NCBI RefSeq assembly: GCF_017591425.1
Contig: NW_024466607.1
Location: forward strand, 8,998,501 to 9,062,500
Direction: 5' to 3'
From: Ochotona curzoniae
Lineage: Eukaryota > Chordata > Mammalia > Lagomorpha > Ochotonidae
Length of the DNA: 64,000 nt
Both the position numbers and the translations under genes were made by a program. The notes under the pieces were generated by a model. The model saw only the letters and a program-made list of their open reading frames with translations, was not told the origin of the DNA and searched no databases. This document shows, piece by piece, positions 35,640 through 46,879 of the stretch. Position 1 is the first letter of the stretch, and every line of letters starts with the position of its first letter.

Positions 35640-36055
35640 GGACAAGTGGGACTCTATCGCAGTCTCCTTCGCTCCCACTGATGAAGCATGCTTCCTCTGT
35701 GTTAGCTGCCTACAGAGGCCCACACTATAAGGAACTGAGTGTGGCCACAGGGTACCAGCCAGTAAGAAACAACAGCCCTCAAATCCATGAGCTCTTGAAG
35801 GACTGACACCTGCTGACAGTCACATACGTGAGCGTGGAGGTGGACCTTCCCCTGCTGGAGCCTCCCAGTGACACTACAGCCCTGGTAGACACCTTGGCTG
35901 CTGTGTCATGACAGACTTGGAGGCAGAGACTCCCAGCGCAGCCATGCCGGGATCTCTGATCCACCGAAACCATTGGATGATAAATGTTTATTGCTTTAAG
36001 CCACTGGATTGTTCAATTTCTTGTTTAGCAATAGATAATGAATATAAAATATGGT
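35640..36055 (+). mobile_element. MLT1-like MaLR LTR, sense
   Basis: The end GATAAATGTTTATTGCTTTA, AGCCACTGGATTGTTCAATT and GTTTAGCAATAGATAATGAA is a recognisable MLT1-type LTR terminus. The body is GC-richer and diverged. No viral gene is present. Confidence 0.65.
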
Positions 36056-36124
36056 TAAATGCACCCTTTAAGAAAAAAAGGAAAAAGCAAATTCAACTAT
36101 AAGCTTATAAGAGAGACACAACTC

Positions 36125-36390
36125 CCACACTAACAGTTTAAGACAAAAGAAACTCTTCCCTGAACATAAACATTGACACAAATGTTTATACAAAAGGTTG
36201 AGCATTTAAGATTTTAAAAATATGCAGATACACACATATGCAAAAAGAAAGTAAAGATCCTCCCTAAAGAGATAAAATATTCAGTAGAACTAGACATAGC
36301 GACAGGCCCAGATGTTAAAATGAATTCAGAAGGACTTCAAAGAGCTATAATAAACATGTTAAAAAATTGAGTAAAGATATATATTCATAC
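36125..36390 (+). repeat. Possible L1 5'/ORF1-region fragment
   Basis: A-rich sequence with AGTAAAGATCCTCCCTAAAG, AGATGTTAAAATGAATTCAG and AAGAGCTATAATAAACATGT suggests a decayed L1. Low certainty. Confidence 0.3.
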
Positions 36391-36424
36391 TTGGAGAGGT
36401 GGGAGAATTTCCAGAGTGTTAGAA

Positions 36425-36625
36425 ACTATTGTTCCCCATTCCTGACGGTGAGAAGTCAATGGCTAACCTTACTGGAGAGCCCTTGTATGTGATAAGTCAC
36501 TTCTCTCTTGCTACTTTGAAGATGGATCCTTCAACTGTGACTGCCGACAGTGTGGTTGTGACATGTCTAGTTGTGGCTGTCTTTGAGATGCCCTTGTACA
36601 GATTTTTTTTTTAATTCTAGGAATA
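36425..36625 (-). mobile_element. L1M 3' region fragment, antisense
   Basis: AGCCCTTGTATGTGATAAGT, CACTTCTCTCTTGCTACTTT and TTGTGACATGTCTAGTTGTG are antisense L1M landmarks. Confidence 0.6.
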
Positions 36626-37644
36626 TGAAGGAGCTTTTCTACCCCTTCTATAAACAACTTGTCCCTAGCTTTCCTGTAAGTTTTCTGGTTAACCTGCTGT
36701 TTGCTCAAAGTGATATCTGCCTCCTCAGGCTATGATAATGTTCAACAATTGCCTCTGGCTATTTTTGACAAATGCCCCCAAGGAAAAGGCTGTTTGCACT
36801 GAGCAACCTCCACATCAAGTCAAATAAAAATTGGCTAGTGAGTGGGCTCTTCCAAGGGACAAGTAAATGAGAAAAAAGACAATTCTCTGGGAATGAGGTT
36901 TGGAAGGAGTTTGAACCCCTTTCTGCTGGAGCCTGGCAGGTTGTAGGTTTGCATCACACCTGTGGGCTGTGGCTTTCAAGGGAGGGAGGGTGGGGATGGG
37001 GCAGAATAACACGCCTTGCTATTCTTACTGACAGTCATAAATGAATAAAGAGTGTGAGTATTTTTGTCCATGTTTTCATTGCTTTTATTAAAGGGAGGCT
37101 TTTTTTTCTTACCAGAGGTACTTCACCATTTTCACTGACAGTATCTGATATAAAATAGAACCAAGTGGAAAGGCTAGAAATGAATTTCTAGCATAGTACA
37201 GTATGAAATAATGTGTTATTAGCATTCTGGACACTACCACAGAAAGAATTATGAAGCTGGAAACAAATCATTAGCAATTATCTAAATTAAGGCATAAGGA
37301 GACAGAAGAATGAAAAATAAAACAGAACAGGGCATCCAAGATCTATCAGGCAATATGAAATATCCAAAGCATACATTTAATTGGAGTCCTAAATAGGAAA
37401 AGAGAAAAATGGAGTGATAAATGAAGAGATGAAGACCAAAGAGTTCTCCAAAATTAATTAAAGACAATAAATTTCAGATTTGAGAAGATCAGAGAAATCC
37501 CAAACAACATGCTTTTGTGAAGTCCTTACATAATTCCTGGAGTGATGGAATAATTTGGACATGAATGGACACACGCTTTTAAAATGTCATTTCTAGAGCA
37601 ACCCTAAAAAAAGTAACAGAAAAAGTTCAGGTAAGAAAATCAAC

Positions 37645-37905
37645 AGGGGACTGGCTATGATATCAGTGAAGACACCTGCATCCCAGCCCCAGTTATTGCT
37701 CTGATTCCCGATTCCAAACTCCTGCTAACAGAGACCCTGGGAGGCACCACTGGAGCCTCAAGCAATTGCACTCCTGACATCTAGAGATGTGGCTCCTGGC
37801 TTTAACCCAGCGCACTTGCAGCCACTGTGAGAATTTAAGGAGTGAAGCTTTCTCTTTTTCTTTCTATCTGCTTGACTCTCTCTCATACATGTTTAAAAGG
37901 AGAGA
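37645..37905 (+). mobile_element. C-type SINE, old copy, sense
   Basis: GCTATGATATCAGTGAAGAC, GACCCTGGGAGGCACC, TAGAGATGTGGCTCCTGGCT and GAATTTAAGGAGTGAAGC. Highly diverged. Confidence 0.6.
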
Positions 37906-38262
37906 TCATGAAAAATTTTTGAAGATTTATTATTTTTATTGCAAAGTCAGATACACAGAGAGGAGGAGAGACAGAAAGGAAGATCTTCCATCCGATGATT
38001 CACTCCCCCAGTGATCGCAACTGCCAGTGCTGAGCCAAGCCAATCTGAAGCTAGGAGCCAGGATCTTCTTTCCGGGTCTCCCACGCAGGTGCAGGGTCCT
38101 AAGGCTTCAGGCTGTCCTCGACTGCTTTCCTAGTCCACCAGCAGGGAGCTGGATGAGAAGTGGAGCTGCTGGGATTAGAACCGGCACCCATATGGGATCC
38201 CGGCGCATTCAAGGTGAGGACTTTAGCTGCTAGGCCACCACCCTGGGCCCCAAGATCATGAA
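37903..38262 (-). mobile_element. C-type SINE, antisense, with 10-bp target-site duplication
   Basis: AGATCATGAA occurs at 37903-37912 and 38253-38262. Between them lies a full antisense C-repeat that ends in the reverse complement of GGGGCCCAGGGTGGTGGCCT. Confidence 0.92.
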
Positions 38263-38429
38263 GTTCTAAATACTCATCACTCCCATTCCCTAAACTAAAT
38301 CTTACATATGAAAGCAGCAAAGAACAACCAGAACAGAGATCAAATATCAAGATCGCAAATTTAAATTCCATCATATCAATAATCACATTAAGATGTAAAC
38401 CAACTTAATCCTATGAGTATTAGTTCCCT

Positions 38430-38820
38430 ACTGTTGTTGTAAGAAATTACCAGAGTTAGCATTTAAAACGATATAAACGTGTTCCCCTATAATTCTGAGT
38501 GCAGAAGTCTCAAATGTATCGAATCTGGGTGTTGGCAGGGCTGCATCATCGTGCAGGGTACAAAGAGGCCACTTTCTTACCACGTCCAGCGTCCGGAGGC
38601 TGCCCATTGCTCTTGGCCTCATCCCATTTCTGTTACCCCCATCACATCTCTCTCCTACAAGAACCCCTGGGATTACATTGAACTCACGTGGCTAACAAAA
38701 GGATCTATCACGTACCCTTCATCACATGTGCACATTTACCTTTCCCACTTAGAGGAATATACTCACAGACTACAGGGGTCAGGAGGCAAACACGTTTTTC
38801 TGTCTATCATACTCCCCAGA
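38430..38820 (-). mobile_element. MaLR-like LTR relic inserted in the old L1
   Basis: TTAGTTCCCTACTGTTGTTG, TAAGAAATTACCAGAGTTAG, GAAGTCTCAAATGTATCGAA and GGATTACATTGAACTCACG are the same family as 4135-4505. It separates L1 ORF2 start-like sequence from endonuclease-like sequence, so it probably inserted after that L1. Confidence 0.5.
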
Positions 38821-39177
38821 GTGTCACTGATAACAAACACACTTAAAGTAAAAAGGCACAAACAGGTTTAAAAGAGCAGTGGAAAAGGTTGTATCCTGAA
38901 AACACTAAGAAACATGGCATCTCTGATATTAGTATCAGATAAAGAAGAACGCAAACCAAAAAATATTACCACAAACAAAGACGGATAGTTCAGAATCATA
39001 CGAGATAATTAACCAAAAAGAAATAACAACTCTAAATGTGTATGCAGTTATTAATAAAACTCCCAAATATATAAAGCAAATTTGACAGAATGAAGAGAAG
39101 TTGTTCATAATCATAATCAAAGATTTTAATATCCTCTCTCTAAATATTGATAGAACAAGTAGATTAAAAATCATCAG

Positions 39178-39485
39178 GGCAGAAGCAGTTGGCACAGCAG
39201 TTGATGTGCTGCTTTGATATTCACATCCCCTGTCGGAATGCCTGCTTCAAGTTCTGGCTCTGCTGCCTATCCCAGCTCCTGCTAAGGCACACCCTGGAAG
39301 GGAGGCAGCAACAATGGCTCGATTACTTGGATCCCTAGCACCCATATCACTAGATTCACTTCCTGGCTGCTGGTTTCGCCCTAACCCAGACCCAGCAGTT
39401 AAGCCATTTAGGTGAGAGAATCAGCAAGTGGAAGATGTCTCTCTGGCTATCTAGATCTCTTTGCTTTTTAAAGAAAATGAAAACA
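39178..39485 (+). mobile_element. C-type SINE, old copy, sense
   Basis: GCAGAAGCAGTTGGCACAGC head, TTACTTGGATCCCTAGCACC, TTAGGTGAGAGAATCAGCAA. Diverged. Confidence 0.65.
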
Positions 39486-39502
39486 TAAAATTATTTTCTA
39501 AA

Positions 39503-39870
39503 AGAGACTTGGGGGGCCCAGCGCAACGGCCTAGCAGCTAAAGTCCTCACTTTGAACGCGCCGGGATCCCATATGGGTGCCGGTTCTAATCCCGGAAGCC
39601 ACACTTCTCATCCAGCTCTCTGCTTGTGGACTAGGAAAGCAGTCGAGGACTGCCCAAAGCCTTAGGACCCTGCACCTGCGTGGGAGACCCGGAAAGAAGA
39701 TCCTGGCTCCTGGCTTCAGATTGGCTCAGCACTGGCAGTTGCGATCACTTGGGGAGTGAATCATCAGATGGAAGATCTTCCTTTCTGTCTCTCCTCCCCT
39801 CTGTGCATTTGACTTTGCAATAAAAATAATAAATCTTAAAAAAGAGAGAGAGAGAGAGATAGAGACTTGG
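39503..39870 (+). mobile_element. Young C-type SINE with 10-bp target-site duplication
   Basis: AGAGACTTGG occurs at 39503-39512 and 39861-39870. The SINE has the GGCCCAGCGCAACGGCCTAG head, the GGATCCCATATGGGTGCCGG core, GTTCTAATCCCGG (B box) and an AATAAAAATAATAAATCTT tail followed by a short GA run. Confidence 0.94.
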
Positions 39871-39902
39871 AAATGAAGATGATACAATTAGCAGATGACT
39901 TT

Positions 39903-40260
39903 AAAATTATTGCTATGGGACCTAGTGTGGTAGCTCAATGGCTAAATCCTCAGCTTGTAAGCACCAGGATCCCATATGGGCATCGGTTTATGTCCTGGCT
40001 GCTCCACTTCTTTCCAACTCCCTGCCTATGGCCTGAGAAAGCAGTGGAGGATGGTTCAAAGCCTTGAGAGCGTGCACTTGCGTGGAAGACGTGGAAGAAG
40101 CTCCTAGCTCCTGGCTCCTGGCTTTGGAACAGCGTGGCTGCAGCCATTGCAGCCAGCTGGGGAATGAACCAGTCGATGGAGGTTCTTTGTTTCTCCTTCT
40201 CTCCATAAATCTGAGCTGCCTATCCAATAAAAATAAATAAACCTTTAAAATAAAATAAAA
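39903..40260 (+). mobile_element. C-type SINE, sense, with imperfect target-site duplication
   Basis: Near-full-length copy at about 39917-40245 between AAAATTATTGCTAT and a later AAATAATTGCTAT that differs by one base. Includes GGATCCCATATGGGCATCGG and a CCAATAAAAATAAATAAACC tail. Confidence 0.88.
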
Positions 40261-40639
40261 TAATTGCTATAAATATACTCAAAGGATTTAAATAAAAATG
40301 CGAACATAATTATATAAATAGAAGCTACTCTTAAGGACAGACAGAATTTTAAGGGCTGAAAAGATAATTTTTGAAATGAGAGACTGGAAATACTACCTCA
40401 AGTGACCTCTGGGATAATTTCAGTGCCAAGTAGTCCAGCATACGTGTAACTGATTCCTGGAAGTGGGTGGAAGGAGTTGAAACACTTGAACACCTGACGA
40501 GCAATGGATGAATAAGTTCGGGATGTACTAAAAAGTATAGGCCCAAGAAACTCAAAAAACAACCCTGTTAATAAATATGTGATGGATGCAATAAAAGAAA
40601 GTCTGTAGCTTGTAATTTAAAAGGACAGGTTCCTTTGAT

Positions 40640-40658
40640 TTATATATATATATATATA
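40640..40658. repeat. (TA)n microsatellite
   Basis: About 19 bases of alternating T and A after CCTTTGATT. Confidence 0.95.
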
Positions 40659-41224
40659 AAACTAATGCCTTATCCCAAAGAACGTTTCAGTCCAAATACC
40701 TTCACTGATTAATCCTTTCAAATATTTAAGGGAGAAATTATATCATTTCTCAGCAAACTCCTTTCAGCAAATAGAGAAGGAGGGAACCTTTTCAACTCAT
40801 TTTATGTGGCTACCATAATTATAACAAAACAGACAAGTACATTTTAATAAAAAGAGATTTACAAACCAATATTACTCAGGAAGAGATGTAAAAATCCTCA
40901 ACAAAAAATTGGCAAATCAATCTTATCACTACATAACACGATAATATCCTGTGATCACCTGGGGTTAATGCTAGCATCCCAAGAGTCTCAAGTCACTTTA
41001 CTGTATAAAAATCAATGCACATAACGTACCACACTAACAAATAAATTAGGACAATTATGTTTTCATTTCAAAAGACGCAAAGAAAGCATCTGACAAAGCA
41101 CAACAACCCTTTATGGAAAAACTTCCAGTGAACTAGTCAAAGAAGAAATTTTCTTTAGCTTGGTGAAGGTATATACAAAACAAACAAAAACCCTATTGCA
41201 ACACCGTGCTTGTTGTCCTTTAAG

Positions 41225-41590
41225 ATGCAAAGACGTTCAGGTGTCCGTGACAGCAGTTGACTCTACTTCTCTGCTTGGGACACTCATGTCCCATATCTGA
41301 GTGTCTGGATCAGCTTCCAGCTGCTTGGCTTCTGATTCAGCTTCCTGTTCATGTGCACACAAGGAGGAAGCAGGCGATGGCTCAAGAACCTGGGTCTCTG
41401 TCACCCATGTGGGAGACCCACATGGAGTTTGGGCCCCGGCTCTGGTTTCTCCCAGCCTGATTGTTGTAGGCATTTGGGGCAGTGAACCAACCAGCAAACA
41501 GAGGATCCCCCTCTCCCTCTCCTTCAACCTCTCTTCCCTCTTTCTGCCTTTCAAGTAAAAGTAAAATCAAATAAATTTCAAAAATTTTAA
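41225..41590 (+). mobile_element. C-type SINE, old copy, sense
   Basis: GGATCAGCTTCCAGCTGCTT, ACCCATGTGGGAGACCCACA, GGCATTTGGGGCAGTGAACC and CTGCCTTTCAAGTAAAAGTA. Possibly truncated at the head. Confidence 0.75.
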
Positions 41591-41838
41591 AGATAATAAA
41601 GCTGATGAGGATTTATAATAGCTAATAGATATATTTCAGAATTTCCGCGTCAAAGGTCAAATATTCACTTCCTTTTAGAGTGGAGTGGGACAAATGCAAA
41701 AATCAGTTATGTTTTTCAGTGACAAATGCACACTCACAAATTTCAACATAATGAAAAAGGATGGCCAGAGTGAATTTTGGCAACATATCCTCCTGGACCA
41801 AGCAAAAATAATAACAGAAAGTTTAAAATTATAAAAAT

Positions 41839-42195
41839 GGAAGGTCTGGGGCCCGGCGCGGTGGCGCAAGTGGTTAAAGGTCCTCGCCTAGCACGCCCGG
41901 GATCCCATATGGGTGCCAGTTCTAATCCCGGCAGCCCCGCTTCCCTTCCAGCTCCCTGCCTGTGGCCTGGGAAAGCAGTCGAGGACAGCCAAAACTTTGG
42001 GACCCTGCACCCGCGTGGGAGACCCTGAAGAGGCTCCTGGCTTCGGATCGGCATAGTATCGGCCCGTTGTGCTCACTTGGGGAGTGAATCATCGGACGGA
42101 AGATCTTCCTCTCTGTCTCTCCTCTCTGTATATTTGCCTTTCCAATGAAAAAATAATAAAAATAAATCTTTAAAAAAAAAAAAAAGGAAGGTCTG
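41839..42195 (+). mobile_element. Best-preserved C-type SINE in the window, with target-site duplication
   Basis: GGAAGGTCTG at 41839-41848 and 42186-42195 flanks a full-length SINE (41849-42185). The head GGGCCCGGCGCGGTGGCGCA holds an A-box-like GTGGCGCAAGTGG. The B-box-like AGTTCTAATCCCGG follows about 60 bases later, as in tRNA-derived pol III elements. The body ends in TTGCCTTTCCAATG with an A-rich tail. It keeps many CpGs, suggesting recent insertion. This copy is the best basis for the pika-versus-rabbit call. Confidence 0.96.
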
Positions 42196-42779
42196 TATTT
42201 AAAAACTGTGTGACATTTTTAATGTCATTAATTCGTTAATGAGATATCTGAAGAACAAATCAATGGTTAAAAAATGAGATTCAAATAGAAAACAATATTT
42301 ATTTCATATATGAATAAAACAGAACTCATATGAACTTACTGCAGATCACACAGATATAAGACTGTGAAAATAAGTTCCTGACTGCCAGGTCACCAGTGTC
42401 ACAACACGTGGGATCACATCATTCCACCCCGAGCTACATGTTTGAATAAGATAAAATCAACCTGGACACCTCTAAAAACACAGATTACAAAAGTGCTTTT
42501 CAAGTGCTTCAAATGCATTTGAATCTCTTAGGATTTGGGCTCAAAATTAGATTCTGTATTTGTTAAGTCTAGAAAGAGCTCAAGATTACACATTTCTAAC
42601 AAATTCCAACGTAATACTACTTTGAGTAACAAGGTACTACATCATGCTTACAGAAAGATAAATGATGGTTATAACGACATCTCAAAATCCCAGCAAGATC
42701 CATGATGGGTCTAAATTATGTTCCCCACAACCCTTCCTTGAGATTAATGATAATGTACCCTAATTTTAAAATAATAAGG

Positions 42780-43040
42780 CAGAGTAAGGGCTTAAAAGTG
42801 CAGGCTTTGGAGTCAGGGAAAAAATTAGATTGAATACTAGATCTGCCACTTCCTATTTTAGTGTCCATGGTCAAAGCAGACCTTGCTTGGGTCTCAGCTC
42901 CCTGATGCATGCCATGGGAAGACGGACACCAGCCCTATTCCAGGAGAGTGTGGAGGACTTAGAGAAGATTGTGCACGTCTCCATGGAGGTGGCAGCCAAT
43001 AGTTTTCGTGATAATAAAAGTGTTATTATTAAGATCCCAC
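42780..43040 (+). repeat. MIR
   Basis: AGTGCAGGCTTTGGAGTCAG, TACTAGATCTGCCACTTCCT and a diverged 3' half. Confidence 0.75.
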
Positions 43041-43132
43041 TTAGATGACATGTCTAAATTAAACAGATCCTTGGAAACAGAAAGCAGATATAAAGTTGCC
43101 CAGGGCTGTAGGGGACACTAAACTATAGGATG

Positions 43133-43500
43133 GCTCTTTTTTTTTTAAAAGGTTTATTTTCATTGGAAAAGGAGATTTACAAAGAGAAAGAGAGACAGAA
43201 AGATCTATCTGCTGGTTCACTCCCCAAATGGCCACAACGGCTGGAGCTAAGCTGATCCAAAGCCAGGAGCCAGTAGCTTCTTCCAGATTTTCCATGTGGG
43301 TGCAAGGTCCCAAGGCTTTGGATCACTCTCCACTGCTCTCCCAGACCATAAAAAGGGAGCTGGATGGGAAGTGGAACAGCCAGGACATGGACCAGCACCC
43401 ATATATATGGGATGCCATCAACCGCCACTCAAATGGGACGCCTGCACTTGCAGGTGGAGAATCAGCCAGTTGAAGCAATGAGTTAGCTTCTGCAGAGTGG
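43133..43500 (-). mobile_element. C-type SINE, antisense
   Basis: GGTTTATTTTCATTGGAAAA tail complement, GTTCACTCCCCAAATGGCCA, TGTGGGTGCAAGGTCCCAAG and AAGGGAGCTGGATGGGAAGT. It carries a small ATATAT expansion in the core. Confidence 0.88.
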
Positions 43501-43620
43501 CTCCTAATGAGCCAGGCTTTCTGCTGGGGTGACAAAAACGTTCCAAGCCTGAATTTTGACAATGGCCACACAGCTCGGTGAATATGCTAAAATCCATGAA
43601 ATTGTATAATTTAAATGGGT

Positions 43621-43930
43621 GGTTTTTTTTTCTTTTAAGAAAGCTATTTATTTATTTATTTGACAGTTATGGAAAAAGATGGAGTGACACACAGGGAGAG
43701 AAGAAAGATCCCCCATCTGCTGATTCACTCTCTTAATGGCCACAGTGGCTGTGACTGGGTCAAGTGGAGTCAGTCAGGAGGTTTAATCTGGGTCTTCCAC
43801 GTGGCTGCAGGAATGCAAGCAGTTGGGCCATCTTCTGTTTCTTTCCTAGGTTCCTTAGCAGGGAGCTGCACTGGAAGCAGAGCAGTGAATCAATACTCAC
43901 ACGGGCTGCTAGGATTGAAGAGAACAGCTT
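43621..43930 (-). mobile_element. C-type SINE, old copy, antisense
   Basis: TATTTATTTATTTATTTGAC tail complement, TGATTCACTCTCTTAATGGC, CTTCCACGTGGCTGCAGGAA and CTTAGCAGGGAGCTGCACTG. Confidence 0.8.
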
Positions 43931-44584
43931 AACAAGCTTCATAACAATGCTAACTCCTCAGTGGGTGATTTCGTGGCATGTGAACTATCTCTCAATAAAG
44001 ACACTAAAAATACAGAAGATTAGCAAGGAAACTAATTATGTTGAAATACAGTTAATAGAGCACCAAGAAAAAAAAAACAATAAAAAGACTCAAGGTTGAG
44101 ATATCAGTGAGGTGCTTGCTGCAGTGATCCAGGTTAGCGTTGGTGCTAAAGATGTGAGCTGGGCTAGGGTGCTGGGGGCAGAAAGGCCGATCAAGGTTCC
44201 TGGCCTGAAAATGGGAAATTCTACCTCCACTGTCATGACAAGTAAACATATGCACCTGTCCTCAGGCATCTGTCCACAGTCATGCACAGTCACAGAGTTA
44301 ACATGGTATTCAGCACTTCAGTTCAAATGTTTACAGAAATCACCAAATTATTGCCAGGTGCCCACAGGTGTGCATGCTCTTGTGCTACACACAGAAAATC
44401 TCAAGGACAACAAGCTGTGTGCTCACTTGCCTGCTACCTGCTCGCACCCTTCCTCGACTGCCTTGCTTACAGCTGAGGGACCACACTGTGTTGACTAGTG
44501 TCAGAGACGACATTTGCTGAAGGAATGCACTGAGGAGTACTGAGAAGTTGGTATGCAAGAGATGCTAATCATTAAGAAGATGGT

Positions 44585-44715
44585 ACACCGTGATAAGCAG
44601 CTTGGGTTCAAATGCTGCCCCTAGCAATTCATAGCACCCTGGACAGGGTGCTTAATTTCTCTGCGCCAGGGTCTCCTAGTCAGAATGCCATGTTTGCTGA
44701 GACTCTGCTCTGATC
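44585..44715 (+). repeat. MIR fragment
   Basis: GCAGCTTGGGTTCAAATGCT, GGGTGCTTAATTTCTCTGCG and a diverged 3' part. Confidence 0.65.
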
Positions 44716-45776
44716 AGAGCTTGGTTTCACCTGCTCTCAGTCTGAAGAAGAAACGACCTGCAAAGAATTCATTTTTACCTTCCTTCCACAACCCAGATTG
44801 GACAGAAGAACCATGGCCTGGGGTGGGCCAGCTCAGCAAGGACGTGAGCTCACCAAGGGACTGCCTGATGCAGTCATGCCTTCACCAACTAGCAACTGGG
44901 TCCTGCTGAGGTCAGAGCCCAGGGCAAGAGTGGGGAGTGGCAGAGATGCCCCGGCTCTGTTGACATCAGGACCAAGTTCCAGCTCCCTTAGAACTCACAG
45001 AGCACTCACGAGAGCTCACATCCCAGCATCTTCTTCCTCACTTCAAAAAAAAAAAAAAAGAATGCTCGCTGGACCAGGAAGGAGCAGGCAACCCAGTCAC
45101 GTGTTGTGGAGAGGGATGCTCCAAACCACGTCTTAGCTCCTCATTACTCGATGCACATTTTCTAAGAGTCACTGATGCCTTGCAGAAATTTTTGAAAAAA
45201 CATTCTATTACAAGACCATCTGCTGAAATATCGCCGCTCTCTCTCTCTGCAGCCCCTATTTCCTTTTATTACCAGGGAATGCTGCATGAAAATAGGTCTC
45301 ATCCTGAAAGCTCTGCCTGTACATACTGCCGCCTCCCAAGTCTATAGCCAGGCCTGCGGCACTGAGACCACTCCTCATCCCATCCAGCCGGTGGACGCAA
45401 TGCCCAGTGAAGACAGAGGCTTCAGGAGTGGGATCACAGGACAGATGGCCTCCTAGGCAACCAGAGCCCACTCTCCTCCAGGCAGCTGAAGGAACGAACA
45501 AGACAAGAAGGAAGGAGACAATGGGAAATTCTCCGTGACAGTTAACTCTGTGCGCATCTGACCTATTTTATCTAGTAAGCGCCACACTCTGTAGTCTGCT
45601 TTTCTCTCAGCAATACTTAGATATTGGTCAAGGCAAAATATACTCCTGATTCTGAAAAAACAAGGAGCAGACGAATCTCTTGAAACAATCGGGAACAAAT
45701 AATACAAACAGCTATGGTCATTTATTAGCAGTAAATAAAAACAATGATTTATATGCTCCTTTAATTTATGTCAGCA

Positions 45777-45900
45777 ATGTATGAAACCCGTATTAGAGAT
45801 GAGAAAGATGAGGCCCAGAGTGATATGCCACCCCAGGCTGCACAATCAGCCAGGGCAGGGTCAAAATGTGAAAACAGTGAGCTTAATTTTTGGAGTAGCT
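45777..45900 (-). repeat. MIR, antisense
   Basis: GAGATGAGAAAGATGAGGCC, CACCCCAGGCTGCACAATCA and GCCAGGGCAGGGTCAAAATG. Confidence 0.75.
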
Positions 45901-45951
45901 CAGATCCGCTTACTGTAACTTGCCAAGTTACCTTATGAAACCATGAGATCA

Positions 45952-46213
45952 CCTCTGAGGTTTTTTTCTTTGTGTTTTAAAGATCCTGTCCAATAGCCAG
46001 GCCTGAGCTGATCTGAAGCCAGGAGCCAGGAGCCTCTCCTTGATCTACTACATGGATGCAGGGTCCCATCCTTTACTGCTTTCTCAGGTCACAAGCAGGA
46101 AGCTGGGTAGCAAGTGGAGCAGCCGGGACATAACCTGGCACCCACATGGGATCCTGGCACTTGCAAGGGTGGGATAGCCAACCGAGCCATCATGCCAGGC
46201 CCCTCTGAGGTTT
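45952..46213 (-). mobile_element. C-type SINE, antisense, internally deleted, with 12-bp target-site duplication
   Basis: CCTCTGAGGTTT occurs at 45952-45963 and 46202-46213. The copy between them is only about 238 bases. The region that normally follows the A-rich tail (GATTCACTCCCC side) is missing, while the head end (reverse complement of GGGCCTGGCATGATGGCTC) is intact. Confidence 0.9.
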
Positions 46214-46830
46214 CTAACAAGGTACTAGGGCACTGAAATGATAAAGTTGGAAATGAAGTATAGAACCTTTCTGGTCCACAGTTCCCACTAGCAGTGGGAT
46301 AGGAAGACACCCACTATTACAAAGCAATAATTAACTATGCGTGATTTCTTATACAGTCAAAGCCCAAAGTGACAGCTGTTCTGCCTCAGGAAAAGCAGGC
46401 TGGGCACCCACCCCCTGGGCTTGCTCCTGTCAATGTCACAGCACTTACCATCCAGCCTTCTTGGTGCACTCCCTGCAGGCCCTGAGTCACCAGGAGTCTG
46501 CTTCCCCCAGAGCACAGCAGGCCTGACTCAGGTAGACATGCTGGGCACACATGGCTTGACCAGCATCATCCGACCCCCCAACACACACCCCCTACACATG
46601 CCCACATTTTACCCCTGCACCGCCTTTGCCACAGCCCTGTGCCTCTCCACAGCCAGGGACCTGCTGCTTTTTCCCTCTTGTTTGTTCTGCCAGTCAATCT
46701 GTCAGGAAAAAGGTGCTAAATGTTTTGGGCCCTAGATAATTCTCAGAACTTGGGGTACTGCAAGAAATGAGACACACCCGGAGGCAATGGTGAGATGAAC
46801 CCAGGCTAAAGTGGAGCTAATATCAGATGG

Positions 46831-46870
46831 CATGAAGGGCTGTGAGAGCTCATGAAGGGCTGTGGCAGCT
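46831..46870. repeat. 20-bp tandem duplication
   Basis: CATGAAGGGCTGTGAGAGCT is followed directly by CATGAAGGGCTGTGGCAGCT, two mismatches. Confidence 0.95.
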
Positions 46871-46879
46871 CAAGACTGG

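Larger units (their letters stand above)
37270..41220 (+). mobile_element. Old sense L1 broken by an LTR and several SINEs
   Basis: Successive L1 segments keep the sense order. ORF1-like sequence lies at 37270-37640 (GATCTATCAGGCAATATGAA, ATTGGAGTCCTAAATAGG). ORF2 start-like sequence lies at 38290-38430. Endonuclease-like sequence lies at 38830-39180 (TATTAATAAAACTCCCAAAT, ATAAAGCAAATTTGACAGAA). Reverse-transcriptase-like sequence lies at 40760-41220 (AAAATCCTCAACAAAAAATT, AAGAAAGCATCTGACAAAGC). Between them sit SINEs at 37645, 37917, 39178, 39513 and 39917 and an LTR at 38430. All frames are broken, so it is inactive. Part of 40260-40760 is not clearly L1. Confidence 0.65.

Noticed and set aside
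41849..42185. tRNA-like A and B boxes
   Set aside because: They belong to the tRNA-derived SINE; no cloverleaf-capable tRNA gene is present.
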